DNA from: an uncultured Eggerthellaceae bacterium | GTDB taxonomy: Bacteria; Actinomycetota; Coriobacteriia; Coriobacteriales; Eggerthellaceae | NCBI GenBank assembly: GCA_944320405.1 | Contig: CALUHI010000011.1 | Location: 1 to 64,000, forward strand | Length of the DNA stretch: 64,000 bases | Reading direction: 5' to 3' | Shown: positions 17,480-25,672 of the stretch, piece by piece | Layout: every line of letters begins with the position of its first letter | Position numbering within the stretch: position 1 is the stretch's first letter | The notes under the pieces: model-generated | The model's database searches: none | Seen by the model: only the letters and a program-made list of their open reading frames with translations | What the model was told of the DNA's origin: nothing | Program-made: the position numbers and the translations under genes

Positions 17480-18613
17480 GTGCAGTATCGCGATTTTCAA
17501 GACGAGAAGCTTTCGCTGTACGCCATGGGCTGCATGCGTCTGCCGGTAATCGACGGCGATGACAACAACATTGACGAGCCCGCTGCTGCGGCGATGGTAG
17601 ATTACGCCATCGAGCATGGCGTCAACTATTTCGACACCGCTTGGGGCTACCATGGCGGCAATTCCGAGTTGGTGGTGGGCCGCGCGCTCGCCAAGCATCC
17701 GCGCGAGTCGTTCAACCTGGCCGACAAGTTCCCCGGCTATGACCTTTCCAACTTTGGCAAAGTCCAGGAGATCTTTGAGAAGCAGCTTGAGAAGTGCCAG
17801 GTGGGCTACTTTGACTTCTATCTGGCGCACAACGTATGCGAGCTGAACATCGATTCCTACTTGGACGACGAGAAGTTCGGCACCATCAGCTACCTTGTTG
17901 AGCAGAAGAAGGCTGGCCGTATCCGCCATCTGGGCTTTTCCGCCCACGGCAACCTGGATGTCATCAAGCGCTTCCTCGATGCGTACGGCGAGCACATGGA
18001 GTTCTGCCAGCTGCAGCTGAACTACCTGGATTGGGAGTTCCAGGCAGGTAAGGAAAAGGTGGAGCTCGTGGCGTCGCATGGCATTCCCGTGTGGGTGATG
18101 GAGCCGGTGCGCGGCGGCCAGCTGGTCAACATTTCCGATGCTGTGAAGGCAAAGCTTGCCGCTGTCAATCCTGACATGCCGCCGGTTGAATGGGCGCTGC
18201 GTTGGTTCTTCGGCATCCCGCAGGTGGCCACTGTGCTTTCCGGCGCATCTTCGATGGAGCAGATGGCTGAGAACATCGCCATCTTCGACAAGGCGCCGCT
18301 TTCCGATGCGCAGCGCGCTGTGGTTGCAGAGGTTGCCGAGGACATGAAGCGCGGCGATGTTCTGCCTTGCACCGCATGCCACTATTGCACGAGCCATTGC
18401 CCGCTGGAGCTGGACATTCCGCATCTGCTGGCGCTTTACAACGAACACAAGCTCACGAAGGGCGGGTTCATTGCGCCCATGGCGCTTGCCGCGCTTCCCG
18501 ACGACAAGCAGCCTTCCTCGTGCATCGGCTGCGGAAGTTGCGCGGCGGTTTGTCCTCAGCAGATTGACATTCCCGCCGCACTGTCCGATTTTGCGGAGAT
18601 GTTGAAGGCGTAA
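17480..18613 (+). CDS. Aldo/keto reductase with C-terminal 4Fe-4S ferredoxin domain
   Basis: A 377-residue fusion. Residues 1 to about 285 are an aldo/keto reductase barrel with the catalytic Asp/Tyr region (HGVNYFDTAWGYHGGNSE), Lys in LADKFP and His in FYLAHN. The C-terminal 90 residues carry two Cys clusters, CTACHYCTSHCP and CIGCGSCAAVCPQQIDIP, each typical of a 4Fe-4S site. The architecture is common in anaerobes and suggests that reducing power can come from an iron-sulfur donor. Substrate unknown. Start: the GTG at 17480 after AAGGAGG. Confidence 0.9.
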   Translation: MQYRDFQDEKLSLYAMGCMRLPVIDGDDNNIDEPAAAAMVDYAIEHGVNYFDTAWGYHGGNSELVVGRALAKHPRESFNLADKFPGYDLSNFGKVQEIFEKQLEKCQVGYFDFYLAHNVCELNIDSYLDDEKFGTISYLVEQKKAGRIRHLGFSAHGNLDVIKRFLDAYGEHMEFCQLQLNYLDWEFQAGKEKVELVASHGIPVWVMEPVRGGQLVNISDAVKAKLAAVNPDMPPVEWALRWFFGIPQVATVLSGASSMEQMAENIAIFDKAPLSDAQRAVVAEVAEDMKRGDVLPCTACHYCTSHCPLELDIPHLLALYNEHKLTKGGFIAPMALAALPDDKQPSSCIGCGSCAAVCPQQIDIPAALSDFAEMLKA

Positions 18614-18650
18614 ACTGGAATTCTTCTCATCAGCGAAAACAGAGTATGAA

Positions 18651-18688
18651 ACAAGAAGGCCGCAAAGCGATGCGGCCTTCTTGTTGTG
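18651..18688 (+). terminator. Terminator after the aldo/keto reductase
   Basis: A 14-bp perfect stem, ACAAGAAGGCCGCA (18651-18664) with TGCGGCCTTCTTGT (18671-18684), followed by TGTG. The 3' arm is T-rich. Confidence 0.85.
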
Positions 18689-18761
18689 TGCGGGGGCAGT
18701 TCTGCGCTCAATCGTTCACGTCGAAACGAGAAAAGGGGACGGCTGCTCGCCTCCCAACAAT

Positions 18762-18792
18762 GACGCCCGGAGGCGTATGCCTGCCGGGCGTC
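18762..18792 (-). terminator. Nested hairpin after mrp
   Basis: GACGCCCGG (18762-18770) pairs with CCGGGCGTC (18784-18792). The loop itself folds as AGGC-GTAT-GCCT. It lies 33 bases beyond the mrp stop on the minus strand. Confidence 0.6.
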
Positions 18793-18824
18793 GGGCTGTG
18801 TGGGTTTGCTTTGCCGGAGCGAGG

Positions 18825-19679
18825 TTACTCCGCTTTCTCCTCACGATGGGCGGCTTCAACCTGCTCGACGATGGTGTCAAGCGCACCTTCGACGTCGTAG
18901 TCTTCGACCTTTCCCGCATCGCACAGGCTGGCGAACGACGGATCGAGGGGCAGCGTGGCATAGGCGGGGATGTCGTACTTCTTGGACACGGCCTCGCCCT
19001 GCGGCTCGCCGAAGATGAAGTGCTTCTTGCCGCACTCGTCGCATTTGAAGTACGCCATGTTCTCAACCAGGCCGATCACGGGCACGTTCAGGCTGTGCGC
19101 AAGGTTCACGGCTTTGCCCACGATCATCGCAACGAGCTCCTGCGGCGCCGAAACCGTGACGATGCCGTCAACGGGCAGCTGCTGGAACACGGTGAGGAAC
19201 ACGTCGGAGGTTCCCGGAGGCATGTCGACGAACAGATAGTCGATGTCGCCCCAGTGCGTCTCTCCCCAGAATTGGCTGATGATGCCAGACACGACCGGGC
19301 CGCGCCATGCGACAGGCGCATCCTCGGAGGGCAGCAGCAGGTTTACGGACATCACTTTGATGCCGCTTTCGGTTTGCGCGGGGAAGATGCCGTCAATGTC
19401 TGCCACGACATGGCCGGTGATGCCGAAGGTTTTGGGGATGGACGGGCCGGTGACGTCGGCGTCCAGGATGCCCACCTTGAAGCCGCGTTTCTGCATCTGG
19501 CTGGCAAGCAGGCTGGTGACCAGCGATTTTCCCACGCCGCCCTTGCCGCTCACGACGGCGATGACGTGCTTGATGTTGCTATGCGCATCGGTCGGCAGCG
19601 TCGCGGGGCCCTGCTCCGTGCGCTCGCCGCAACCGGCGACACCGCAGCTGCCGCACTCGTGCGTGCATTCTTCTGCCAT
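18825..19679 (-). CDS. Mrp/NBP35-family iron-sulfur cluster carrier ATPase
   Basis: A 284-residue ParA-like ATPase predicted to carry and deliver 4Fe-4S clusters to apoproteins. The deviant Walker A is SGKGGVGKS (residues about 44-52), then DADVTGPSIP, the CPC-like region replaced by YFKCDECGKKH with its CxxC, and VENMAYF. The N-terminus is rich in cysteine (CTHECGSCGVAGC), as in NBP35-type proteins. Start: the ATG at 19679 after GGAGG on the minus strand; the open frame extends 75 bases further without family resemblance. It is divergent from the amidohydrolase gene. Confidence 0.9.
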   Translation of the reverse strand: MAEECTHECGSCGVAGCGERTEQGPATLPTDAHSNIKHVIAVVSGKGGVGKSLVTSLLASQMQKRGFKVGILDADVTGPSIPKTFGITGHVVADIDGIFPAQTESGIKVMSVNLLLPSEDAPVAWRGPVVSGIISQFWGETHWGDIDYLFVDMPPGTSDVFLTVFQQLPVDGIVTVSAPQELVAMIVGKAVNLAHSLNVPVIGLVENMAYFKCDECGKKHFIFGEPQGEAVSKKYDIPAYATLPLDPSFASLCDAGKVEDYDVEGALDTIVEQVEAAHREEKAE

Positions 19680-19853
19680 GAAAAACCTCCTTTTTGCGCC
19701 GTGTTCCGCGCGGCGCATCTCGTCTGTGCGGGATGATAGCATATATGTTGACAACAGCTATGTAACGAATGCTTCGATTCTTCGCAGCGGTGGGGGTGGC
19801 AACCGTTTTAACGGGATTCCGCCATGTTTCGCGCTGTGTTCGCCATTATTGGA

Positions 19854-19859
19854 TATAAT
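19854..19859 (+). promoter_or_regulatory. -10 box for the amidohydrolase gene
   Basis: A perfect TATAAT 60 bases upstream of the ATG; no good -35. Confidence 0.5.
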
Positions 19860-19919
19860 CCTATACGCAAAATGACCAGAAGGGCGGTACCGATCCGTCT
19901 TTGTGAAAGAGGAGGGCGC

Positions 19920-21230
19920 ATGCTGTTCAGGAACATCGACCTGCTTGACGAGAATCTCGACTTCCAAGCCCGCCAGTGGGTGGGCGTGAAGAACGGGCGC
20001 ATCGACTACATCGGCAGCGAAGCGCCTGCCGACGCCGATGCGTATGGAGAGACCTACGACGGTGCCGGCAAGCTGCTTCTGCCTGCGTTCTACAACGCCC
20101 ATGCTCACGCACCGATGACGCTTCTGCGCGGCTTCGCCGAAAACCTGCCGTTGCAGGCGTGGCTTGAGACGAAATGCTGGCCCTTCGAAGCGAAGATGAC
20201 GCCCGAAGACAATTACTGGGGCACGCTTCTGGCATGCGCCGAGATGGCGCGCTATGGCTGTGTGAGCTTTTCGGACATGTACTATGCCACCGATGAACGC
20301 GTTCGCGCAGTCGATGAAGCGGGCATCAAGATGAACGTGTGCGAAAGCGAGCTGTTCTTCGAGACCAAGCCCTTCGCCGATTACGCCATCGCCGCGAAGA
20401 TGGAAGACTACATCAAAAAGTATCATGGCGCGCTGGACGGCCGTATCCTGGTGGACTACAACATTCACGCTGAGTACACCTCTAACGAGCAGACCTGTCG
20501 CGACATCGCCGAGGTCACGAAAGCCGCCGGCCTGCGCATGCACCTGCACCTTTCCGAAACGAAAAGCGAGCATGAAGAGTGCAAGCAGCGCCATGGCGGC
20601 ATGACGCCGGCAGCATACTTTGCCAGCATTGGCGTGTTCGATTCGCCCACGACTGCAGCGCATTGCGTGTGGTGCGAGGACGACGACCTGGAGATCCTCA
20701 AGCAGCACGGCGTGTGGGTGGCCTTCAATCCCGCATCCAACATGAAGCTGGGCAGCGGTTTCGCTCCGGTGAAGAAGATGCTTGATCGCGGCGTTAACGT
20801 TGCGCTGGGCACCGATGGTATGGCATCCAACAACAACCACGACATGTTCCAAGACCTGTACCTGATGGCTCTGCTTTCCAAGGGGTATTTGAACGACCCC
20901 ACCGCCGTTACGCCCCGACAGGCGCTTGGTGCGGCAACCCGCGGGGGCGCGCTTTCCCAGGGTCGTGAGGACTGCGGTCAGGTGAAGGTGGGCATGAAGG
21001 CGGACCTCGCTGTGCTCGACGTTACCGGCCCGTCGTGGCATCCCATGACCGACCCGCTGATGAACGTCGTGTATGCGGGCCATGGCTCCGACGTGGTTCT
21101 TACGATGTGCGACGGCAAGGTGGTTTACCGCGACGGCGTTTGGCCGGGCATCGATATCGAACGCGCTAAGGCTGAATGCACCCAGCGCACCCAGCGCATC
21201 ATTTCCGAGCTGCAGAACACGCCAATTTAG
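19920..21230 (+). CDS. Amidohydrolase, SAH/MTA deaminase-like
   Basis: A 436-residue metal-dependent hydrolase of the TrzN/MtaD group. The metal-binding HxH is in NAHAHAPMTLLRG. Further ligands and substrate residues lie in MHLHLSETKSEHEEC, AAHCVW and GTDGMASNNNHDMF; the C-terminal composite beta-sandwich ends KADLAVLDVTGPSWHP. Relatives deaminate S-adenosylhomocysteine, methylthioadenosine or related purine nucleosides, but the exact substrate cannot be assigned. Start: the ATG at 19920 after GGAGG (19911-19915), chosen over an ATG at 19824 that precedes the -10 box. A terminator follows. Confidence 0.88.
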   Translation: MLFRNIDLLDENLDFQARQWVGVKNGRIDYIGSEAPADADAYGETYDGAGKLLLPAFYNAHAHAPMTLLRGFAENLPLQAWLETKCWPFEAKMTPEDNYWGTLLACAEMARYGCVSFSDMYYATDERVRAVDEAGIKMNVCESELFFETKPFADYAIAAKMEDYIKKYHGALDGRILVDYNIHAEYTSNEQTCRDIAEVTKAAGLRMHLHLSETKSEHEECKQRHGGMTPAAYFASIGVFDSPTTAAHCVWCEDDDLEILKQHGVWVAFNPASNMKLGSGFAPVKKMLDRGVNVALGTDGMASNNNHDMFQDLYLMALLSKGYLNDPTAVTPRQALGAATRGGALSQGREDCGQVKVGMKADLAVLDVTGPSWHPMTDPLMNVVYAGHGSDVVLTMCDGKVVYRDGVWPGIDIERAKAECTQRTQRIISELQNTPI

Positions 21231-21249
21231 CGCACGACGAACAAAAACG

Positions 21250-21275
21250 GACCCGGCGGGAGTCGGGTCTTTTTT
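21250..21275 (+). terminator. Terminator after the amidohydrolase
   Basis: GACCCG (21250-21255) pairs with CGGGTC (21264-21269), followed by TTTTTT. Confidence 0.85.
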
Positions 21276-21336
21276 GCTACGTGAACTATTCAGAAAAAAA
21301 AATAAGCCGAAAACAGAATAAACCTTACTGTATATA

Positions 21337-21366
21337 TTGCAAAACGCGAATAATGTTTTCTATACT
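21337..21366 (+). promoter_or_regulatory. Promoter of modABC with possible operator
   Basis: TTGCAA (21337-21342), 18-base spacer, TATACT (21361-21366). The spacer holds ACGCGAATAATG. The string TGCAAAACGCGAATA is nearly repeated at 55081, overlapping the promoter of another transport operon, so it is a candidate binding site for a shared regulator. Confidence 0.7.
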
Positions 21367-21377
21367 GCTGGTAAGGG

Positions 21378-21447
21378 GCGAACGGAAGACTTGCCCCGTG
21401 CATCGGCATTGCTCCAAGGGGAACACAGGGGCGTCGACTCCGTTCGC
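21378..21447 (+). ncRNA. Nested stem structure in the modA leader (candidate riboswitch)
   Basis: GCGAACGGA (21378-21386) is perfectly complementary to TCCGTTCGC (21439-21447). Inside it GAC/GTC and GCCCC (21393-21397)/GGGGC (21428-21432) continue the helix around a 30-nt apical region. The structure begins about 5 bases after the predicted transcription start and ends 55 bases before modA. A molybdenum- or tungsten-cofactor riboswitch is a natural candidate, but I cannot confirm a match to the known motif. Confidence 0.45.
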
Positions 21448-21502
21448 AATAACGTCGTGCGGTGCGCTTGCAGCGCCTGCGCGGGGAGCAAGAGGAGGAG
21501 AC

Positions 21503-22351
21503 ATGAAGTCCCAAACGAATCGCGTCAAGGCTCTGACCAGGAAAAAGTTTGCTGCAGTGGTCGTTGCTGCGGCATGCGCCCTCACGATGGCGCTTGCGGG
21601 ATGTTCGGCGGGCGAGCCGTCCTCGCAGGGAGGGGACAAAGCTGCCGAGCCCGCCGCTGAAGAGCAGGCGAGCCTCGAGGGCAAGGAACTCAACATCTAT
21701 TGCGGTGCCGGCATGACCGATCCGTTCCAGGAGATTGCCGATGCGTTCGAAGCGGAAACCGGCTGCGCGATGAACGTAACGTTTGCCAACGCCGCTCAGA
21801 TCCAAACCCAGATCACTACGACTGAAGAAGGCGATTTCTTCGTCGCTGGCTCTGCCGACGAACTCAAACCCGTAACGGATTACGTTGAGCAGCAGACCGA
21901 TCTGGTCAAGCATATTCCCGTGCTCGCTGTTCCGGCCGACAATCCGAAGAACATCACTGGCCTTGCCGACCTCGCCAATTGCGAGCGCGTGCTGGTAGGC
22001 GACCCTGAGTCTACCCCCATTGGCAAGATCGCCAAAAACGCGCTGACCAAGCAGGGTCTTTGGGACTCTATGATGGCCGGCAACGTGCTGACTACAACCA
22101 CCACCGCTCCTCAGATCTCCACGGCACTTGCCAACAACGAGGGCGATGCGGGCATCGTGTGGAAGGAAAACGTCACCGACGATGGTGCCATTATCGTTGA
22201 GACGACCGATCTCGACGCGTTCGTCAAGACCATCCCCGCCGCTCAGCTGACCTGCGCCGCAGACGCTGATGCCGTGGCTGCGTTCAACGAGTTCCTGCAG
22301 TCCGATACCGCGTGGGACATCTGGGCTGACTACGGTTACGAGCGGGTGTAG
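21503..22351 (+). CDS. modA: Molybdate ABC transporter substrate-binding lipoprotein
   Basis: A 282-residue binding protein. The lipoprotein signal peptide ends in a lipobox (ALAGC, Cys34), followed by a Gly/Ser/Glu linker. The periplasmic-binding fold begins ELNIYCGAGMTDPFQEIADAFE and has the ModA-type AQIQTQI, the D-E-TP region in VGDPESTPIGKIAK, and NNEGDAGIVWKENV. First gene of modABC; the ATG at 21503 follows GGAGGAG. It is preceded by a promoter and a structured leader. The specificity (molybdate or tungstate) comes from the family and the modD neighbour, not from ligand residues. Confidence 0.9.
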   Translation: MKSQTNRVKALTRKKFAAVVVAAACALTMALAGCSAGEPSSQGGDKAAEPAAEEQASLEGKELNIYCGAGMTDPFQEIADAFEAETGCAMNVTFANAAQIQTQITTTEEGDFFVAGSADELKPVTDYVEQQTDLVKHIPVLAVPADNPKNITGLADLANCERVLVGDPESTPIGKIAKNALTKQGLWDSMMAGNVLTTTTTAPQISTALANNEGDAGIVWKENVTDDGAIIVETTDLDAFVKTIPAAQLTCAADADAVAAFNEFLQSDTAWDIWADYGYERV

Positions 22352-22354
22352 TCC

Positions 22355-23245
22355 ATGGGCGCCCCCTTCGGGCGCCGTTCCAAGGTAGTGGGGGGACGTG
22401 AAAGAAAGCACCGCGGGCGAAAGCGCGACGTGTTCTCCGCTGTGTCCATCGTGGTGGCGACGTTGGTATTGTTGTTCGTTGGCAGTGCCATCGTCGCCAT
22501 CGTCGCAGGTGGAGTGGCGCATTTCGGCGACGCGATCCGTTCCGAGGAAGTGCTGTTCTCGCTGCGCATGAGCGTGGTGACCTCCACCATCTCCACGGCG
22601 CTGTGCTTGATACTGGCGTTGCCGTCAGCCTATGCGCTGTCGCGCACGAACATGCCGTTCAAACGCGTGGCTGAAGTGCTGATGGAGCTGACGCTCTCGC
22701 TTCCTTACATTCTTCTGGGCTTTGCCTTGCTTCTCATCTTTTCGTCGCCGCTTGGGAAAGCGCTGCGTGATATTGGGTTTGCTGTGGTCTTTGAGCCAAC
22801 GGGCATCGTGTTTGCCCAGCTCATCGTGAACCTTCCTTTCGCCATTCGCATGGTGCGCACTGCGTTCGCCGATGTGAACCCGCGCATGGAGTTCGTTGCG
22901 AAGACGCTGGGGGCAACACCTGGTGATGTGTTCCGCACGATCATCCTGCCGCTGTGCCGCAATTCCATCATCAGCACGCTTGTGCTCACGTGGGCACGCG
23001 GCATGGGCGAGTTCGGTGCGACGTTGATGCTGGTGGGCGTGACGCGTATGAAGACCGAGACCCTGCCTGGCAGCATCTACCTGAGCATATCCACCGGCAA
23101 CAACGAAACCGCCATGGCCACGGCAATGATCATGCTGCTGCTTTCGGCAGCGACGCTGGTGGTGGCTAACGTGCTGAACCGCCCGGTGGGCGAGGTGCGC
23201 GTGGGCGCAACCGGAAAGAAGCGACGCAAAGAAGCGGAAAGGTGA
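22355..23245 (+). CDS. modB: Molybdate ABC transporter permease
   Basis: A 296-residue inner-membrane permease with a basic N-terminal tail and about six hydrophobic spans. The family EAA loop is AKTLGATPGDVFRTIILPLCRNS, and EFGATLMLVG is the typical ModB/CysU-type segment near the C-terminus. It starts 3 bases after the modA stop. The basic tail after the last span (GATGKKRRKEAER) is short. Its TGA lies about 10 bases before modC. Confidence 0.92.
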   Translation: MGAPFGRRSKVVGGRERKHRGRKRDVFSAVSIVVATLVLLFVGSAIVAIVAGGVAHFGDAIRSEEVLFSLRMSVVTSTISTALCLILALPSAYALSRTNMPFKRVAEVLMELTLSLPYILLGFALLLIFSSPLGKALRDIGFAVVFEPTGIVFAQLIVNLPFAIRMVRTAFADVNPRMEFVAKTLGATPGDVFRTIILPLCRNSIISTLVLTWARGMGEFGATLMLVGVTRMKTETLPGSIYLSISTGNNETAMATAMIMLLLSAATLVVANVLNRPVGEVRVGATGKKRRKEAER

Positions 23246-23255
23246 TGAATGCGCT

Positions 23256-23984
23256 ATGGCTGGCAGCATCTCGATACGCGATCTGACGGTAACGCGCGGG
23301 TCTTTCACGCTTCGGGTTGATGCGCTTGACGTGGAGCCGCGCGAAGTATTCGCCATCCTTGGTCGCACTGGATCGGGGAAGACCGTGCTCATGGAGTCGA
23401 TTGCAGGGGCGTTTCCGCTTGACGGCGGCACCATCTTGCTTGACGGGAAAGACGTTGAGTCGCTGCCCATTCAGCAACGTCATATGGGTGTGGTGTATCA
23501 GGATCACGCGTTGTTCCCCCATATGACTGTGCGTGAGAACATCGCTTACGGGCTCAAGATGAACGGCTGTCCGCGAGACGAGGCGGAGCGGCGCGTGAGC
23601 GAACAGATGGCGCTGTTCGGCATAGATGGCATCGCCGACAAACACCCTGGAATCATCAGCGGTGGGGAGGCGCAACGCACGGCGCTTGCACGGGCTTTGG
23701 TGCTGCAGCCCGAAATCTTGCTGCTTGACGAGCCTTTCTCGGCACTCGACCCGTCTACAAAGGAGCGCATGTACGACACGATCCGCGACATCCATGCGCG
23801 CTTCGACTGCACCATTGTGTTCGTGACCCACGACTTCAACGAAGCGGCGATGCTTGCTGATCGCGCGGGAATCGTGCTTGACGGAAACTTGCGCGCCATC
23901 CTTCCGGCCGCCCAGCTGTTCGCCGCAGAGTGCGACGAGGATGTCGCGGCGTTTCTGGGGCGGGAGAGAAACTCTCTTGCCTGA
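23256..23984 (+). CDS. modC: Molybdate ABC transporter ATP-binding protein
   Basis: A 242-residue ABC ATPase with Walker A GRTGSGKT, Q-loop VVYQDHALFPH, signature ISGGEAQRTALARAL, Walker B LLLDEPFSALD and switch VTHDF. It lacks the C-terminal TOBE/MOP domain that binds molybdate in longer ModC proteins, so it cannot sense oxyanion that way. ATG at 23256 after GGAAAGG. It is followed after 86 bases by modD. Confidence 0.9.
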   Translation: MAGSISIRDLTVTRGSFTLRVDALDVEPREVFAILGRTGSGKTVLMESIAGAFPLDGGTILLDGKDVESLPIQQRHMGVVYQDHALFPHMTVRENIAYGLKMNGCPRDEAERRVSEQMALFGIDGIADKHPGIISGGEAQRTALARALVLQPEILLLDEPFSALDPSTKERMYDTIRDIHARFDCTIVFVTHDFNEAAMLADRAGIVLDGNLRAILPAAQLFAAECDEDVAAFLGRERNSLA

Positions 23985-23989
23985 AATTA

Positions 23990-25672
23990 TTATTGTGCGA
24001 GAATAGATCGAAACGTTTCAGCCCTGCCGGTGGATTGCGGGGCGGATGCCATGGAGAAGGAGAGAGCGCGATGGTGTGGTTTCCCGCAGCCCGAATCGAT
24101 CAGTTGATTTCCGAAGACGTGCCGTATCTTGACCTCACAAGTGAGGTCTTGGGCGTGGCTGACCAACCGGGCGAGATGGAGTACTACACGCGCGAGGATT
24201 GCGTGCTTGCCGGCGTCGAGGTCGTCAAGGCGATTGCGAAACACCTTGGCTGTACGGTGGCAGAGGCCCGTGCTGATGGCGATCGCGTCATTGCCGGGGA
24301 ATCGTTCATGGTGCTGCAGGGCCCTGCATCCGCCTTGCACCAGGTGTGGAAGGTGGGTCTGAACACCTTCGACCATCTGTCTGCGGTCGCTACGAAGACG
24401 CGCCAGATGGTCGACGCGGCTCATGCGGTGAACCCGCGTTGCGAGATTCTCACCACGCGCAAGAGCATGCCGGGCGCGAAGGACCTGCTGACGCTGGGCG
24501 TGCGCGCTGGCGGCGCGTGGCCGCATCGCCTGGGGCTTTCCGAGACCGTTTTGGTATTCGACCACCACATGGAGTTCATGGGCGGCTTCGATGCCTTCCT
24601 CGAGCAGCTTCCCGCCATCAAGGCTCGCTGCGTTGAAAAGAAGCTGTTCGTCGAAGCGGGCGAGGAACAAGCGCTCCGACTGGCGAAGGCGGGCGTTGAC
24701 GGCATCCAGTTCGACAAGATTCCCGTCGATCGTTTGGCGGGGCTGGTCGGCGAGCTTCGGGCGATCGATCCGCATTTGACGCTCATCGCTGCAGGCGGCA
24801 TCAATCCGTCCAACGTTGCCGACTACGCTGCAACGGGCATCGACGGCGTTGCGACTACGGCGCCGTTTTCTGCCAAGCCGCTTGACATGAGCGTTCGAAT
24901 GCGGACGAAAAGCGCGTAAGCAGGCTTCTGAGCAAACCACCATTGTCCGTTCATCAGCAAATCTGCTGTAACTGCAGGTAATGAGCGTTATCGTCTGATC
25001 TGGCCGCGCAGCCGTGTCGACAACAGACGTGGCGCGATAGAGCTCTTCTTCATACCAAGCATCGAACGTCTTATCGCTTTCGAACCGAATGCGCTCGAAG
25101 TTTCTGCCGCCATCGATCACGCGTGCGAAACGGACGAGGTATCGTCGCGTTTCGTCGGGGGTTTGAACAACGACCTCGGCATGGTCATGCGCCCAAGCGG
25201 GATCGGCGTAGCGAGCGATTTCGCTGAACATGGTGCCGTCTTTGGTGTGGTGGCCGTATACCAAGGCGTTCTTCGATCCGAACAACCCTCCTTTGCATTC
25301 TGCATCCAGGTAGACGCAACCCCAGGGGCTGAGGTTTCCGAATACGTCGTGGTCTAGATAGCGGTCGGGGTCGTTTGCCTGCGCTTGGACGATGGGTTGG
25401 GATATCGACGTGCCGGCGATGGACACCCATCCGATGACGTCGGGATTCGTTTCCTTCCACCAGCTCCAATCGACAACGGGCCCCGAGTTTTCCTCTTTGA
25501 CGTCATAGGTTTCAAGAGCTGGGGAAGGCAGGGGTTTGGTCGCTGCCTCCTTAAGGGACAGCAACCATCCCAAACAGGCGATTGCGATGATGCACAAGGT
25601 CGATCCTGCAGCAATGAGAAGCCCTGCTGTTCCTCCGGTTCGCGCCATGAGATCTCGTTTCAGCGACGTCAA
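23990..25672 (-). CDS. Class B-type sortase reading through modD (stop codon apparently lost)
   Basis: Residues 1 to about 247 are a class B-like sortase: a membrane anchor (LLIAAGSTLCIIAIACLGWLL), then NPDVIGWVSIAGTSISQPIVQ, catalytic His in YGHHTKDG (His141), Cys in LITCSY (Cys233) and Arg242 in DERT. Sortases join sorting-signal proteins to the cell wall or pilus. The domain ends near 24930, 11 bases from the modD stop, but the frame has no stop until 23990, so about 310 extra residues are encoded entirely antisense to modD. A TTG start at 25672 overlaps the surface-protein stop (TTGA); the ATG at 25648 is the alternative. The partner protein lies directly upstream. Confidence 0.7.
   Translation of the reverse strand: MTSLKRDLMARTGGTAGLLIAAGSTLCIIAIACLGWLLSLKEAATKPLPSPALETYDVKEENSGPVVDWSWWKETNPDVIGWVSIAGTSISQPIVQAQANDPDRYLDHDVFGNLSPWGCVYLDAECKGGLFGSKNALVYGHHTKDGTMFSEIARYADPAWAHDHAEVVVQTPDETRRYLVRFARVIDGGRNFERIRFESDKTFDAWYEEELYRATSVVDTAARPDQTITLITCSYSRFADERTMVVCSEACLRAFRPHSNAHVKRLGRKRRRSRNAVDARCSVVGNVGRIDAACSDERQMRIDRPKLADQPRQTIDGNLVELDAVNARLRQSERLFLARFDEQLLFNAASLDGGKLLEEGIEAAHELHVVVEYQNGLGKPQAMRPRAASAHAQRQQVLRARHALARGENLATRVHRMSRVDHLARLRSDRRQMVEGVQTHLPHLVQGGCRALQHHERFPGNDAIAISTGLCHRTAKVFRNRLDDLDAGKHAILARVVLHLARLVSHAQDLTCEVKIRHVFGNQLIDSGCGKPHHRALSFSMASAPQSTGRAETFRSILAQ
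24071..24919 (+). CDS. modD: ModD, quinolinate phosphoribosyltransferase-like protein of molybdenum transport loci
   Basis: A 282-residue homologue of nicotinate-nucleotide pyrophosphorylase (NadC). It has the NadC-like N-terminal domain (ISEDVPYLDLTSEVLG), then the barrel segments KVGLNTFDHLSAVATKT, TTRKSMPGAKDL, HRLGLSETVLVFDHH and IAAGGINPSNVADYAATGIDG. ModD-type proteins occur next to modABC; their reaction is not established. Start: the ATG at 24071 after GGAGAGAG. It is co-directional with modABC and convergent with the sortase, whose frame crosses it. Confidence 0.88.
   Translation: MVWFPAARIDQLISEDVPYLDLTSEVLGVADQPGEMEYYTREDCVLAGVEVVKAIAKHLGCTVAEARADGDRVIAGESFMVLQGPASALHQVWKVGLNTFDHLSAVATKTRQMVDAAHAVNPRCEILTTRKSMPGAKDLLTLGVRAGGAWPHRLGLSETVLVFDHHMEFMGGFDAFLEQLPAIKARCVEKKLFVEAGEEQALRLAKAGVDGIQFDKIPVDRLAGLVGELRAIDPHLTLIAAGGINPSNVADYAATGIDGVATTAPFSAKPLDMSVRMRTKSA

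Noticed and set aside
23990-24930. Treating the sortase tail as a real new domain
   Set aside because: The residues follow modD codons in antisense with no independent conservation visible; lost stop is the simpler explanation.
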